A stretch of DNA of 64,000 bases from Lacticaseibacillus zeae DSM 20178 = KCTC 3804. Lineage in GTDB: Bacteria; Bacillota; Bacilli; Lactobacillales; Lactobacillaceae. Below the pieces are notes generated by a model that saw only the letters and a program-made list of their open reading frames with translations, did not search any database and was not told where the DNA came from. Shown piece by piece: positions 31,655 through 39,171 of this stretch (position 1 is the stretch's first letter; each line of letters begins with the position of its first letter). Position numbers and translations under genes: made by a program. Location of the stretch: positions 21,159 through 85,158 of the forward strand of contig NZ_BACQ01000052.1 of the NCBI RefSeq assembly GCF_000260435.1. Reading direction: 5' to 3'.

Positions 31655-32212
31655 ATGGACACGCCCTATCCTAATATGCAAGATAATCCCAACATGCCAT
31701 TCGAATCAGGTGACGATCAACCAGTGTGGCAGGCACTTGTCAAGAAAATGCCGCCAGTAACGGATCTGCGTGTGCTTGTGATTCATTGTGGTGACGGCTG
31801 GTTTTGCCGCTATGCCTTGAACCATGGTGCGGCGGCCGTACTGGGCATTGATACCGATACCGCTGCCATCCAAAGTGCCCGTGCAGTGGCCAGTTCCGAT
31901 CGGCTGCGCTATCGCATCATGCCTGATCATTGGTTAAAACTGCTGACCGGCCCTTACGATCTGATTGTCGGCGCATTTAACCAATCCCCTGCCGAGTTGC
32001 GCACTATCACCCATGTACTTAGTCAATTACTTAGCGCTAAAGGGCAGCTCATTGCAGCGGTGGCGCCGCCTAAACAGCCAACTGGCGACCAGCTTGCCGT
32101 TGATGAACTGATTAGTTCCCAGCTGGTGATTAATCGCTGGTTTCAGGTCACCGATAAACGGCTGACTCAGGCTGCGCAACTTTATTTGCTACTGAGTTCC
32201 CGTGTGCGGTGA
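31655..32212 (+). CDS. Class I SAM-dependent methyltransferase-like protein
   Basis: 185 residues. A motif I-like segment LRVLVIHCGDGWFCRYALNH is followed by an acidic end of strand 2 (VLGIDTDTAAI) and a motif IV-like YDLIVGAFN. This is the Rossmann arrangement of SAM methyltransferases, though motif I has GDG where GCG or GxG is usual. The substrate is unknown. The frame is open to 31466 but lacks a start signal there; AAAGG lies 10 nt before the ATG at 31655. A degenerate motif could also mean a non-catalytic relative. Confidence 0.65.
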   Translation: MDTPYPNMQDNPNMPFESGDDQPVWQALVKKMPPVTDLRVLVIHCGDGWFCRYALNHGAAAVLGIDTDTAAIQSARAVASSDRLRYRIMPDHWLKLLTGPYDLIVGAFNQSPAELRTITHVLSQLLSAKGQLIAAVAPPKQPTGDQLAVDELISSQLVINRWFQVTDKRLTQAAQLYLLLSSRVR

Positions 32213-32261
32213 CTCTTCGCAAAAGCGTGACAGGGACCCAGATAGTCCATGAACGACCATA

Positions 32262-32378
32262 AATGCGTTCTCCGGCGCAGAAGTCTGCGTATAAGGACCT
32301 TGGTCGCAATGGCCTAAGCCCAGGCTATCACGCCAAGGCCGCTTACACTCCAGCTTCTAACCGCGCCAGTTCACGCTC
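32262..32378 (-). repeat. Family A palindromic repeat, copy A4 (tandem with A5)
   Basis: A 117-bp palindrome with the full family A arms (TGCGTTCTCCGGCGCAGAAG and GCGCCAGTTCACGCTC). It directly precedes a nearly identical copy, A5, 8 bp away; the two differ at only a few positions, suggesting recent duplication. Confidence 0.9.
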
Positions 32379-32385
32379 TGGCTTA

Positions 32386-32503
32386 AACGCGTTCTCCGGC
32401 GCAGAAGTCTGCGTATAAGGACCTTGGTCGCGATGGCCTAAACCCGGGCCATCACGCCCAAGGCCGCTTACACTCCAGCTTCTAACCGCGCCAGTTCACG
32501 CTC
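32386..32503 (-). repeat. Family A palindromic repeat, copy A5 (tandem with A4)
   Basis: A 118-bp copy with an ACGCGTTCTCCGGCGCAGAAG-type left arm. On the minus strand it starts GAGCGTGAAC 3 bp after the T-tract of the terminator at 32507-32563. Confidence 0.9.
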
Positions 32504-32506
32504 TGC

Positions 32507-32563
32507 AAAAAAAACGCACTCGTTGCTTCCCTGTATCGGGAAACTGCGAGTGCGTTTATTTTT
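32507..32563. terminator. Terminator of the SH3/3D protein gene
   Basis: AAACGCACTCG pairs with CGAGTGCGTTT, with a secondary TTCCC/GGGAA stem above it, and runs of A and T on both sides. On the minus strand it ends in eight Ts, 25 bp past the stop of the cell-wall protein gene. Confidence 0.88.
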
Positions 32564-32587
32564 GAATCAAGTTAATGGCAAATCGCT

Positions 32588-33643
32588 TTAGCCAATCACT
32601 TCAACCGTTGCAGAGAGAACCCCTGCTGAAGGAATCTGATCATTTGGCATTGCAACGTCAAGCTGACGTGGGTTGCCTGCTGCAAATGAACCTGTGTCAT
32701 TGACGGTCCGTTCTAAGACCTGACCATTTGACATGGTGATGCGTAACTTGGTGCCTTTAGGGAAGACGCTTAAGTTAGCGGCAACACCGTTGTAGCCCAT
32801 GTTGCTACCTAAAACAGACGGATCATAGAAACTGATCTTGAAGGTGCCTTGGTTGCTAGTTGCTTGTTGTTGGGTTGCCTGTTGAGGTTGAGCTGTCTGA
32901 ACCGCTGTCTGCGTTGTCTGAACGGTTGCCTGGCTGGCAGGTTGTTGTGCCTGCTGTTGTTGAGCGGCAGCCTTAGATGCAGCAGCTTGTTGTTGCTGGA
33001 GCGCAGCTTGCGAAGCAGCAGCTGCTTGTTGTGCTTGCTGTTGGGCAGCGGCCGATTGCTGAGCTTGTTGCTGAGCAGCGGCTTGCGAAGCGGCAGCAGC
33101 TTGCTGAGCCTGTTGTTGTGCCTGTTGCTGGGCAGCTGCCTGAGCTGCACTTGATGCGGCCGCACTTGATGCTGCAGCATCTTGAGCAGCAGCACTTGAT
33201 GACGCCTGAGCATTGTTAGAAGTTGACTGAGCGGCCTGTTCAGCTGGTGACGTTGTCTGCGTCGGTGCGGCGCTTGCGTCAGCCTTCTGGGTTAACGGTG
33301 CCAGTTGCTGCAAGGTATTGATGCTCAAGTAGCGTTCTGGAACCCAGCCATGATCGGCAGTTTCATACCAAATTTCCGAATAAACTTTTTTACTATTAAC
33401 AAATTGAAGATGCTCGCCAGTTGTAACGTAACGTTTTGCTTGTTGTCCCACTGTCGGTGAGGTCCAAACGGTTGTTGCGCCGCCATTATAGGTAACATTG
33501 GCTTCGGTTTTATCACTAGCTGGTGCACTGACGGTTGTCGAATCAGTATCTTTCGTTGCTGCGCTAACGTGACTAGGTTTGGACAAAGCAACGGCGGATA
33601 ATGCAACGGCTGAGAATAATACTGTACTTAAGAGCTTTTTCAT
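32588..33643 (-). CDS. Secreted SH3b / 3D-domain cell-wall protein
   Basis: 351 residues with an N-terminal signal peptide (KKLLSTVLFSAVALSAVALS, cleavage near HVSAA). A bacterial SH3 domain follows (about 50-110: VWTSPTVG to HGWVPERYL). Then comes a long low-complexity linker of Ala/Gln/Ser (about 120-265) and a C-terminal 3D/double-psi-like domain (RTVNDTGSFA, RQLDVAMPND), whose aspartates are typical of cell-wall glycosidases of the MltA/YocH kind. It probably binds and cuts or modifies peptidoglycan outside the cell. The frame is open to 33667, but GGAGG lies 10 nt before the ATG at 33643. Confidence 0.85.
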   Translation of the reverse strand: MKKLLSTVLFSAVALSAVALSKPSHVSAATKDTDSTTVSAPASDKTEANVTYNGGATTVWTSPTVGQQAKRYVTTGEHLQFVNSKKVYSEIWYETADHGWVPERYLSINTLQQLAPLTQKADASAAPTQTTSPAEQAAQSTSNNAQASSSAAAQDAAASSAAASSAAQAAAQQQAQQQAQQAAAASQAAAQQQAQQSAAAQQQAQQAAAASQAALQQQQAAASKAAAQQQQAQQPASQATVQTTQTAVQTAQPQQATQQQATSNQGTFKISFYDPSVLGSNMGYNGVAANLSVFPKGTKLRITMSNGQVLERTVNDTGSFAAGNPRQLDVAMPNDQIPSAGVLSATVEVIG

Positions 33644-33752
33644 GTTCGTAGTTCCTCCTGATTTCATGTGGTGACTTAACTAACTGTGGCTTAGTATAGT
33701 CAGTGAGTATTACGAACATGTATTCGCGGTGTTGCGGTTACGTTAAGTTCTA

Positions 33753-33780
33753 TGACAAAAGATTACATTAGGTTACATCC
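33753..33780. promoter_or_regulatory. Direct TTACAT repeat upstream of cell-wall protein gene
   Basis: TTACAT-TAGG-TTACAT is a perfect 6-bp direct repeat with 10-bp period; the minus strand reads TGTAAC-CTAA-TGTAAT. This resembles WalR/PhoP half-sites, but those are spaced 11 bp apart, so the assignment is weak. A cell-wall hydrolase-like gene is a plausible WalR target. Confidence 0.35.
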
Positions 33781-33788
33781 TTAACATT

Positions 33789-33822
33789 AAAAACCGCAAA
33801 CCCCTGCTGTAGCGCGGTTTTT
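33789..33822 (-). terminator. Terminator after amidotransferase gene
   Basis: AAAAACCGC pairs with GCGGTTTTT around a 16-nt loop, T-rich on both strands. It lies 85 bp beyond the amidotransferase stop. Confidence 0.7.
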
Positions 33823-33906
33823 CTTTCAGCGTAACTTCAAAAAATCTTTGCGAATAACCTTGATTTTTCGCGTCAATCGTCAATAAAAAGTTGTTTTTAC
33901 GCATTT

Positions 33907-34527
33907 TTAGCCAAAAAGTTGCTCAAGTATCCCATTAAGAACCTTGTGTCCGGGTGCCAAAATGGCTTCATTAACCGGGCCTTGCGGTTTACCGGCAGCG
34001 GTCCCCATCGCTGTAATCATGGTCGGCGTCACTTCCAGATGAAACTGCAACCCGACGATCCGATCGTGATATTTAAACCCTTGAAGTGCCTGGTCATTTT
34101 CGTATAACACTTGACTGCCCGGCAATCGGCTCATCGCTTCCCCATGCCAATGGAAAACGTTAAGCAGCGTCCCATCACTGGTCCTGACCGTGCCGATTCC
34201 TTCTTCCGGTTTTTCCATCGGGTAGACGTTGGCACCAAAAGCCTTGGTGATCTGCTGAGCCCCCCAGCATATGCCAAGAACCGGTCGATTCAGTTTGTTC
34301 AAACTGCGAATCAAAATCCGTTCGGCTGCTAGCCAAGCGAGATCGTCATTGACGCTCATGGGGCCACCAAGCACAATCAAGCCATCAATGTCTGCCGGAT
34401 TCAATTGCGCAATCGGATCACCTTGATCAGGCCGGTAAGTGACAGTTTCGATTGAATGCTTATCGACCCAGTTTTGAATGACCCCTAGGCCTTCAGCATC
34501 CGCGTGTTGCATGACTGTGAGTTTCAT
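33907..34527 (-). CDS. Class I glutamine amidotransferase (GMP synthase-like domain)
   Basis: 206 residues, a stand-alone class I GATase. The nucleophile is Cys in LGICWGAQQ and the His/Glu pair is in FHLEVTP, with the oxyanion strand GLIVLGGPMS. It should release ammonia from glutamine, or act on a related gamma-glutamyl substrate, for an unidentified acceptor. No synthetase domain is fused. AAAGGAA is 9 nt before the ATG. It follows the PARG-like gene by 20 bp and is likely co-transcribed. Confidence 0.88.
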   Translation of the reverse strand: MKLTVMQHADAEGLGVIQNWVDKHSIETVTYRPDQGDPIAQLNPADIDGLIVLGGPMSVNDDLAWLAAERILIRSLNKLNRPVLGICWGAQQITKAFGANVYPMEKPEEGIGTVRTSDGTLLNVFHWHGEAMSRLPGSQVLYENDQALQGFKYHDRIVGLQFHLEVTPTMITAMGTAAGKPQGPVNEAILAPGHKVLNGILEQLFG

Positions 34528-34547
34528 CGGATAATTCCTTTCTTCCC

Positions 34548-35294
34548 TTATTCGTCTTCACCTTTTAAGGCAGCAGCAAACGACTTAATCGACCTCATCT
34601 GCGGGTCGTAAATTGCAAAATAAACGCGCTTGAATGCGCCGGCAAACTCCGGTAACAACAACGCCTTCCGAAAAACGCGGGCAACTGGCTTGATTGGGTT
34701 ACCAAAAACGCCGGTACCGAATGCGCCCAGAATTAACTGATCAACTTCATGCGCCTTAAACGCCCGCAGCGTCTGTAAAACCTTAAACGCAATGTCATTC
34801 ATAGCCGTCGCGTCATCCAGCTGCGGATCAACGCGGCGATCAGGTGCCGCGACAGTGACGATATCGACATATTTCTTTGGCAAACGGCGTCCCTGATCGT
34901 CAAAAACCTGTCGCACATGTTCTGCATAAATAAGTTTTGAGCTAAACAGGCCGCGATTAGGCTGTTTGCAGTTCTGATCATAATAATCCGCCATGTGCTG
35001 TTCCAGCGCCGGCACCAAAAATGTTCCCTTCGCAATCGCTTCTTCCTGCGCCCGCGCGCCAAACGCCACACCACCGCCTGGATGAACCGGACTGGCAAAG
35101 TTCATCACGCCGACTTTGCCAGTCAACTCACTCATTAGTTGAAAAACATCCACGTTGCGAATCGCAATCTGCGGCATTTCCGTCCCTGTTGCCGGTGTCC
35201 GTGGCAGCGGTTTGCTAATCAGCTGGGTTTTGGGCATTTCCGGCTCGACTTTAAAAACCTTCATTGTTTCCCAATACATTTTGACTTGTTCCAT
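34548..35294 (-). CDS. Bacterial-type poly(ADP-ribose) glycohydrolase (TIGR02452-like)
   Basis: 248 residues of the microbial PARG/DUF2263 type. The PARG signature GGG-x7-QEE is intact in HPGGGVAFGARAQEE. The N-terminal NFASPVHPGGG and the C-terminal GAFGTGVFGNPIKPVARVF are typical macrodomain ADP-ribose-binding loops. It should hydrolyse ADP-ribose linkages; no ADP-ribosyltransferase gene is visible here. The frame is open to 35357, but GGGGAG lies about 8 nt before the ATG at 35294. It begins a two-gene unit with the amidotransferase. Confidence 0.9.
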   Translation of the reverse strand: MEQVKMYWETMKVFKVEPEMPKTQLISKPLPRTPATGTEMPQIAIRNVDVFQLMSELTGKVGVMNFASPVHPGGGVAFGARAQEEAIAKGTFLVPALEQHMADYYDQNCKQPNRGLFSSKLIYAEHVRQVFDDQGRRLPKKYVDIVTVAAPDRRVDPQLDDATAMNDIAFKVLQTLRAFKAHEVDQLILGAFGTGVFGNPIKPVARVFRKALLLPEFAGAFKRVYFAIYDPQMRSIKSFAAALKGEDE

Positions 35295-35436
35295 TTCGGC
35301 GTCTCCCCTCGAATCGCATACTCGTTGATACCAGCATAACGCATAATATAGAAGCAATCGATGAATTATCGTTCATTTGGCTCATTCAATGTTAAAATTA
35401 AGTTTGTAAAGCTACATGAAATGAGGAATGGAATAC

Positions 35437-36825
35437 ATGGAAAGTGGCCAAATCGTCCCCAATTTATTGGTGATGCTTGTCACCTTTTTCTTCGCAGCGT
35501 TTTTTGTTGCCTGTGAATTTGCACTGGTTCAAAGTCGTCCAAGTGCCTTGGAGGAAATGATCGACAAAGGCACTGGGCGCAAAGCGAAAATTGAGCGCGC
35601 CTTGCGCATGGTTCACAACTTAAATGAGTATCTGTCAACGACCCAGGTTGGTGTTTCACTGGCCGGCATCATTTTAGGGTGGATCGGGGAAACCACCGTT
35701 GAATTCTTGCTGGTTGATCTGTTTGGCCTGACCCACTTAAGTTTGCCAAATGGCAGCCTGCATGCGGTCGGCGCTATTTTGGGGGTTATTATTTTAACCT
35801 ACTTGGAAGTGGTGCTCACCGAAATTGTTCCGAAAAACATTTCTATTGATTATCCAATTAAAACGTTAATGCTGGTTGTGACGCCGCTACATTACTTCCA
35901 TATCTTGTTTTTCCCATTTGTCTGGTTGCTGAACGTCAGCGCCACCGGCATTGTCAAAATGATGGGCATGAAGCCAGCCGATGAAGGTAACGAGGCCTTC
36001 TCCCAAGCCGAAATTCTGAACCTTAGTAAGAATGCTGTTACTTCCGGCGACATGGAACAAAATGATGTCATTTATATGCAGCGGGCATTTGAGCTCAATG
36101 ACAAAACGGCCAAAGACATCATGGTTGACCGTACCAGCCTGTTTGTGATCGATATTAATACCACCGTTAAGGAAGCCTTGCGCGACTATCTAACTCAAGG
36201 CTATAGCCGGTTCCCGGTTGTGGCAAACGGTGACAAAGATAAGATTCTGGGGTATGTCTACATCTATGATCTCGTCAAGCAAGGGCAAGTCGATCCATCC
36301 GTGAAAGTCTCCAAGCTGCTGCGTTCGATTATCAATGTGCCTGAAGTTACCCCGATTCACAATATTTTGACGCAAATGATCAAGAAACAAACGCCAATTG
36401 TTGTGGTCGTCGATGAATACGGTGGCACTAGCGGCATCGTCACTGATAAAGATATTTATGAAGAGCTGTTTGGTACGGTTAAAGATGAAATCGACGATGT
36501 CTCCGACGAGTACATTCGGAAAACCGACGATCCCAAAGTATTTCGGGTCAGCGGCAAGACGACACTCTGGGACTTTGAACGTTTCTTCCACACTAATATC
36601 AAAGCGTTCACGGATTCCGAGATCATCACCATTGCCGGCTTTATCATGGAAACGCATCCCGATCTGAAGTTGCATGACAAAGTCAAAATCGATCACTTCA
36701 ACTTCACCGTCGCTGATTTCTCCCGCGGCTTCGCCAACTGGTTTGACGTCACCCAGGATCCAAAGCCGGTCAAGCAAACCGTTGCTGAGGAAGTTAAAGA
36801 GGCAAAAGATAAGAAGCAGGAATAG
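35437..36825 (+). CDS. CNNM/CorC-type hemolysin-family transporter
   Basis: 462 residues. The N-terminal DUF21 membrane domain (about 1-190, including the start FFAAFFVACEFALVQSRPSA) is followed by two CBS domains (IMVDRTSLFVI...; TPIVVVVDEYGGTSGIVT) and a C-terminal CorC/HlyC domain (about 370-450). The family exports or controls Mg2+ or Co2+ and also contains hemolysin-annotated proteins; here no lytic role is implied. The frame opens at 35428, but that ATG overlaps the GAGGA site; the ATG at 35437, 10 nt after GAGG, is preferred. Confidence 0.88.
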   Translation: MESGQIVPNLLVMLVTFFFAAFFVACEFALVQSRPSALEEMIDKGTGRKAKIERALRMVHNLNEYLSTTQVGVSLAGIILGWIGETTVEFLLVDLFGLTHLSLPNGSLHAVGAILGVIILTYLEVVLTEIVPKNISIDYPIKTLMLVVTPLHYFHILFFPFVWLLNVSATGIVKMMGMKPADEGNEAFSQAEILNLSKNAVTSGDMEQNDVIYMQRAFELNDKTAKDIMVDRTSLFVIDINTTVKEALRDYLTQGYSRFPVVANGDKDKILGYVYIYDLVKQGQVDPSVKVSKLLRSIINVPEVTPIHNILTQMIKKQTPIVVVVDEYGGTSGIVTDKDIYEELFGTVKDEIDDVSDEYIRKTDDPKVFRVSGKTTLWDFERFFHTNIKAFTDSEIITIAGFIMETHPDLKLHDKVKIDHFNFTVADFSRGFANWFDVTQDPKPVKQTVAEEVKEAKDKKQE

Positions 36826-36863
36826 TTGGCAGCGTTAAAGTCTTGCGGCTGAAAATGTTTTTT

Positions 36864-37047
36864 GCCGTGCCAAACTCCACAATCTCCGGCCAGATGGGGT
36901 GGCGACGCGAAGCTAGAGCGGAGGGCACGACTTCGAGCCCGCAAAGTACGCGGTCTCGAAGCTCGGCCTCATTGTAGGCGGTAAACCGCCAACAATGATT
37001 TTCACAGCTGAGCCCCATCTGGCCTACGATTGCTCCGCTTTGGCACT
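36864..37047 (+). repeat. Family B palindromic repeat, copy B1
   Basis: A 184-bp element starting GCCGTGCCAAACTCCACAAT and ending AGCGGAG-complement to GGCACT. Its outer arms (GCCAAACTCC...ATCTCCGGCCAG with CTGGCCTACGATTGCTCCGC) pair imperfectly. It lies directly after the CNNM gene and is oriented like a 3' extension of it. Confidence 0.85.
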
Positions 37048-37085
37048 CATATCATAAATAACCCAACTGAATCACCCATGGAAAC

Positions 37086-37136
37086 AAAAGGTGACCATAC
37101 TCAACCATTATTGCAGAGTATGGTCACCTTTTTATT
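37086..37136. terminator. Bidirectional terminator between CNNM gene and hydrolase
   Basis: AAAAGGTGACCATACTC pairs perfectly with GAGTATGGTCACCTTTT around a 12-nt loop, with poly-T following. It separates convergent genes. Confidence 0.93.
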
Positions 37137-37224
37137 GTAACTATGAATTATGACTCAGCAACATTTTGTAGCTCTGATAAATCGCCGCAAAACCATTTTC
37201 CAAACTCACACTTCACGGCCAACC

Positions 37225-38022
37225 CTATTTTCCCCAGATAAACTGCAACATCGCGCGGTCGACCGTCACATTGTGTTCATGGAGCTGGCTGTGTTGAGCA
37301 TGGGGGCCAGTGACTTCAAGTGTCTGATACTTGGTGAGGCCACGAAGCAGATAGCCTAAGCTCAAGGCAGAGTTGACGCTCACAACAGTATCGGTATCCG
37401 TACCGTCTTGAACATTGCCGTAAATATTCAACACCGACTTAGCGCGGAAATGCGTGCGGTTCTTCAATAACCGCGCATACTCAGGCCGAATCAGGTTCGG
37501 CCGCCCATCTGCTGCAAGCTGTAACTGATGTGGCTGGTCATTCCAGCCGAGCAAGCCGTCGTACGGGCCGGCAATCGCAACGACTTTTTCCAATTCAATC
37601 GGTGTTTGCGCCATCGCCGCCGCAATGACGGCATAGGCACCCATACTATGACCCACGGCGTTTAACTTCACCACGCCATAGCGCTCATGCAGCATCGTAA
37701 AAATTTTAGCCAGCCACTGACTATCTACTTCCTCGCCAGCAGTGTTGTTTTGAAAAATCACTTGAATAATCGGCGCAGCAGTGGTGTGTAACGTACCACG
37801 AACATCTAACTGACCCGTTGGACTTACCGTAATCACCATACTGCGTTTAGCTACCCCCGCAGCTTCGGCGCCTTCAATCAGCTGATTGGTTGAAAAAGCC
37901 GTACCCCGATAACCATGAACGAAAATGGTCGGTGTCGTGTCCGCTTCCACCAATTGCGTGCCTGGCGCCAGCCCAACGAGTAAAATCACCACGACCAGCA
38001 ATAACCGTTTAATTAAACGCAT
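37225..38022 (-). CDS. DUF915-type alpha/beta hydrolase with membrane-spanning N-terminus
   Basis: 265 residues. An N-terminal hydrophobic segment (RLLLVVVILLVGLAPG) acts as signal or anchor. The alpha/beta domain follows: oxyanion strand TIFVHGYRG, nucleophile GHSMGAY, likely acid near GTDTDTVVS, and histidine near EHN. The family is annotated as cell-surface or secreted lipase-like proteins of unknown substrate. The frame is open to 38100, but the ATG at 38022 gives MRLIKRLLL, a canonical signal start. It overlaps the acyltransferase gene by 14 bp and is likely coupled to it. Confidence 0.85.
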   Translation of the reverse strand: MRLIKRLLLVVVILLVGLAPGTQLVEADTTPTIFVHGYRGTAFSTNQLIEGAEAAGVAKRSMVITVSPTGQLDVRGTLHTTAAPIIQVIFQNNTAGEEVDSQWLAKIFTMLHERYGVVKLNAVGHSMGAYAVIAAAMAQTPIELEKVVAIAGPYDGLLGWNDQPHQLQLAADGRPNLIRPEYARLLKNRTHFRAKSVLNIYGNVQDGTDTDTVVSVNSALSLGYLLRGLTKYQTLEVTGPHAQHSQLHEHNVTVDRAMLQFIWGK

Positions 38023-39037
38023 ATAATCCCCCACCTTGCCAACGTTCCCGAACGCAGCGGCCCGCATAAGCAAGGAAAAGAGGAATCGTGACACCGGCAA
38101 TCACCAGAACAAGTATATTAGGATCACCGAACTTCTCCAAAACATAGCCGACCGCTTTATGACCATACATTATAGGTAGTGTACTACGGCCAATGCGATC
38201 TAACCAGTTTCCTGCAAAAGTTCCTGACACTATTTTGGCTCCAGCAAATAAACCGCCGCAGATGATGACTGGCGCCCATCCCGCCAGAAGTGGATCAGTT
38301 AAGTGATGGGATTTCATATAAAGCAAAAAGTCGATTTGGCCACGCGACTGCGCAGTAAACAGCACTGCGAAAAGGCCGACAGCGACCACCATAAACCACG
38401 GCTTGGTGACAACTTGCCGGGCATAATGGAATAACCACCAGCCGACAAACATATACGGCAAAGCAACCAGTACTAAATCAAGGTTGCCTGGAATCGGAAA
38501 TCCTAAAGCTGCCTCAGCGTTAGGATAACTGAACCCTAACCAGAAAAGTCCGGCCATTAAAACCGCCTCTTGCCAGACTTTTGGCATATAGCCACGTAAT
38601 AGACTAAACAGTAAACTACTGAAGGCATAAACTGTCATAAACCAAAAGACCGATAAATAACCATTCAGTTCGGTTCCGCCATAAACCAGTCGCCGCAAAT
38701 AATCCAGGGTAAATGCAGGCGTGCGTTGCTCAACCACAAAATTCAGCAAAATCAGCCCCACGCCGTATCCAAAATACTGCTTGAACATTGGCCAGAACCG
38801 GCGCCTCAGATAATCTCTTAAAGTCGGCAACGTTGTCGGCTTGACGAAGAAACCGCCAATCATAAAGAACAATGGCATATGCCACCAATATAAGCTTTCA
38901 TAAAACGTTGTATTGCGCGGATAGAAATGCCCCAACACAACTGCAATGATTCCGAGGCCTTTGGCAACATCAATCCATTCAATGCGTTGATGCGTCGATT
39001 GGACTTTCACGTTTTGAAACGCCCCTTCCGTATTCAT
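38009..39037 (-). CDS. Membrane acyltransferase, family 3 (OafA-like)
   Basis: 342 residues with about ten helices. The N-terminal EWIDVAKGLGIIAVVLGHF pattern and the WHMPLFFMIGGFF segment mark acyltransferase family 3. Such proteins move acyl groups, usually acetyl, onto extracellular polysaccharide, peptidoglycan or teichoic acid. The ATG at 39037 has a poor ribosome site; a GTG at 39010 follows GGAAGGGG and is a real alternative. The 3' end overlaps the surface hydrolase gene, suggesting a cell-envelope function for the pair. Confidence 0.88.
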   Translation of the reverse strand: MNTEGAFQNVKVQSTHQRIEWIDVAKGLGIIAVVLGHFYPRNTTFYESLYWWHMPLFFMIGGFFVKPTTLPTLRDYLRRRFWPMFKQYFGYGVGLILLNFVVEQRTPAFTLDYLRRLVYGGTELNGYLSVFWFMTVYAFSSLLFSLLRGYMPKVWQEAVLMAGLFWLGFSYPNAEAALGFPIPGNLDLVLVALPYMFVGWWLFHYARQVVTKPWFMVVAVGLFAVLFTAQSRGQIDFLLYMKSHHLTDPLLAGWAPVIICGGLFAGAKIVSGTFAGNWLDRIGRSTLPIMYGHKAVGYVLEKFGDPNILVLVIAGVTIPLFLAYAGRCVRERWQGGGLYAFN

Positions 39038-39171
39038 TAACTTACTTTTAGGCTAACAAGTCGCAACGATGTTTTTTTGATACCTTTTTAAAGATTTTGT
39101 GAAGGCCATTCACCCAAACCTGCTGTTGACGTGCTAGACTGGATTATAACGTTTTTAGAAAGGACACGATT

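Noticed and set aside
32809..33213. Alternative-frame proteins rich in Leu/Arg/Gln within the SH3/3D gene
   Set aside because: Low-complexity repeats stay open in several frames; only one frame has signal peptide and domains.
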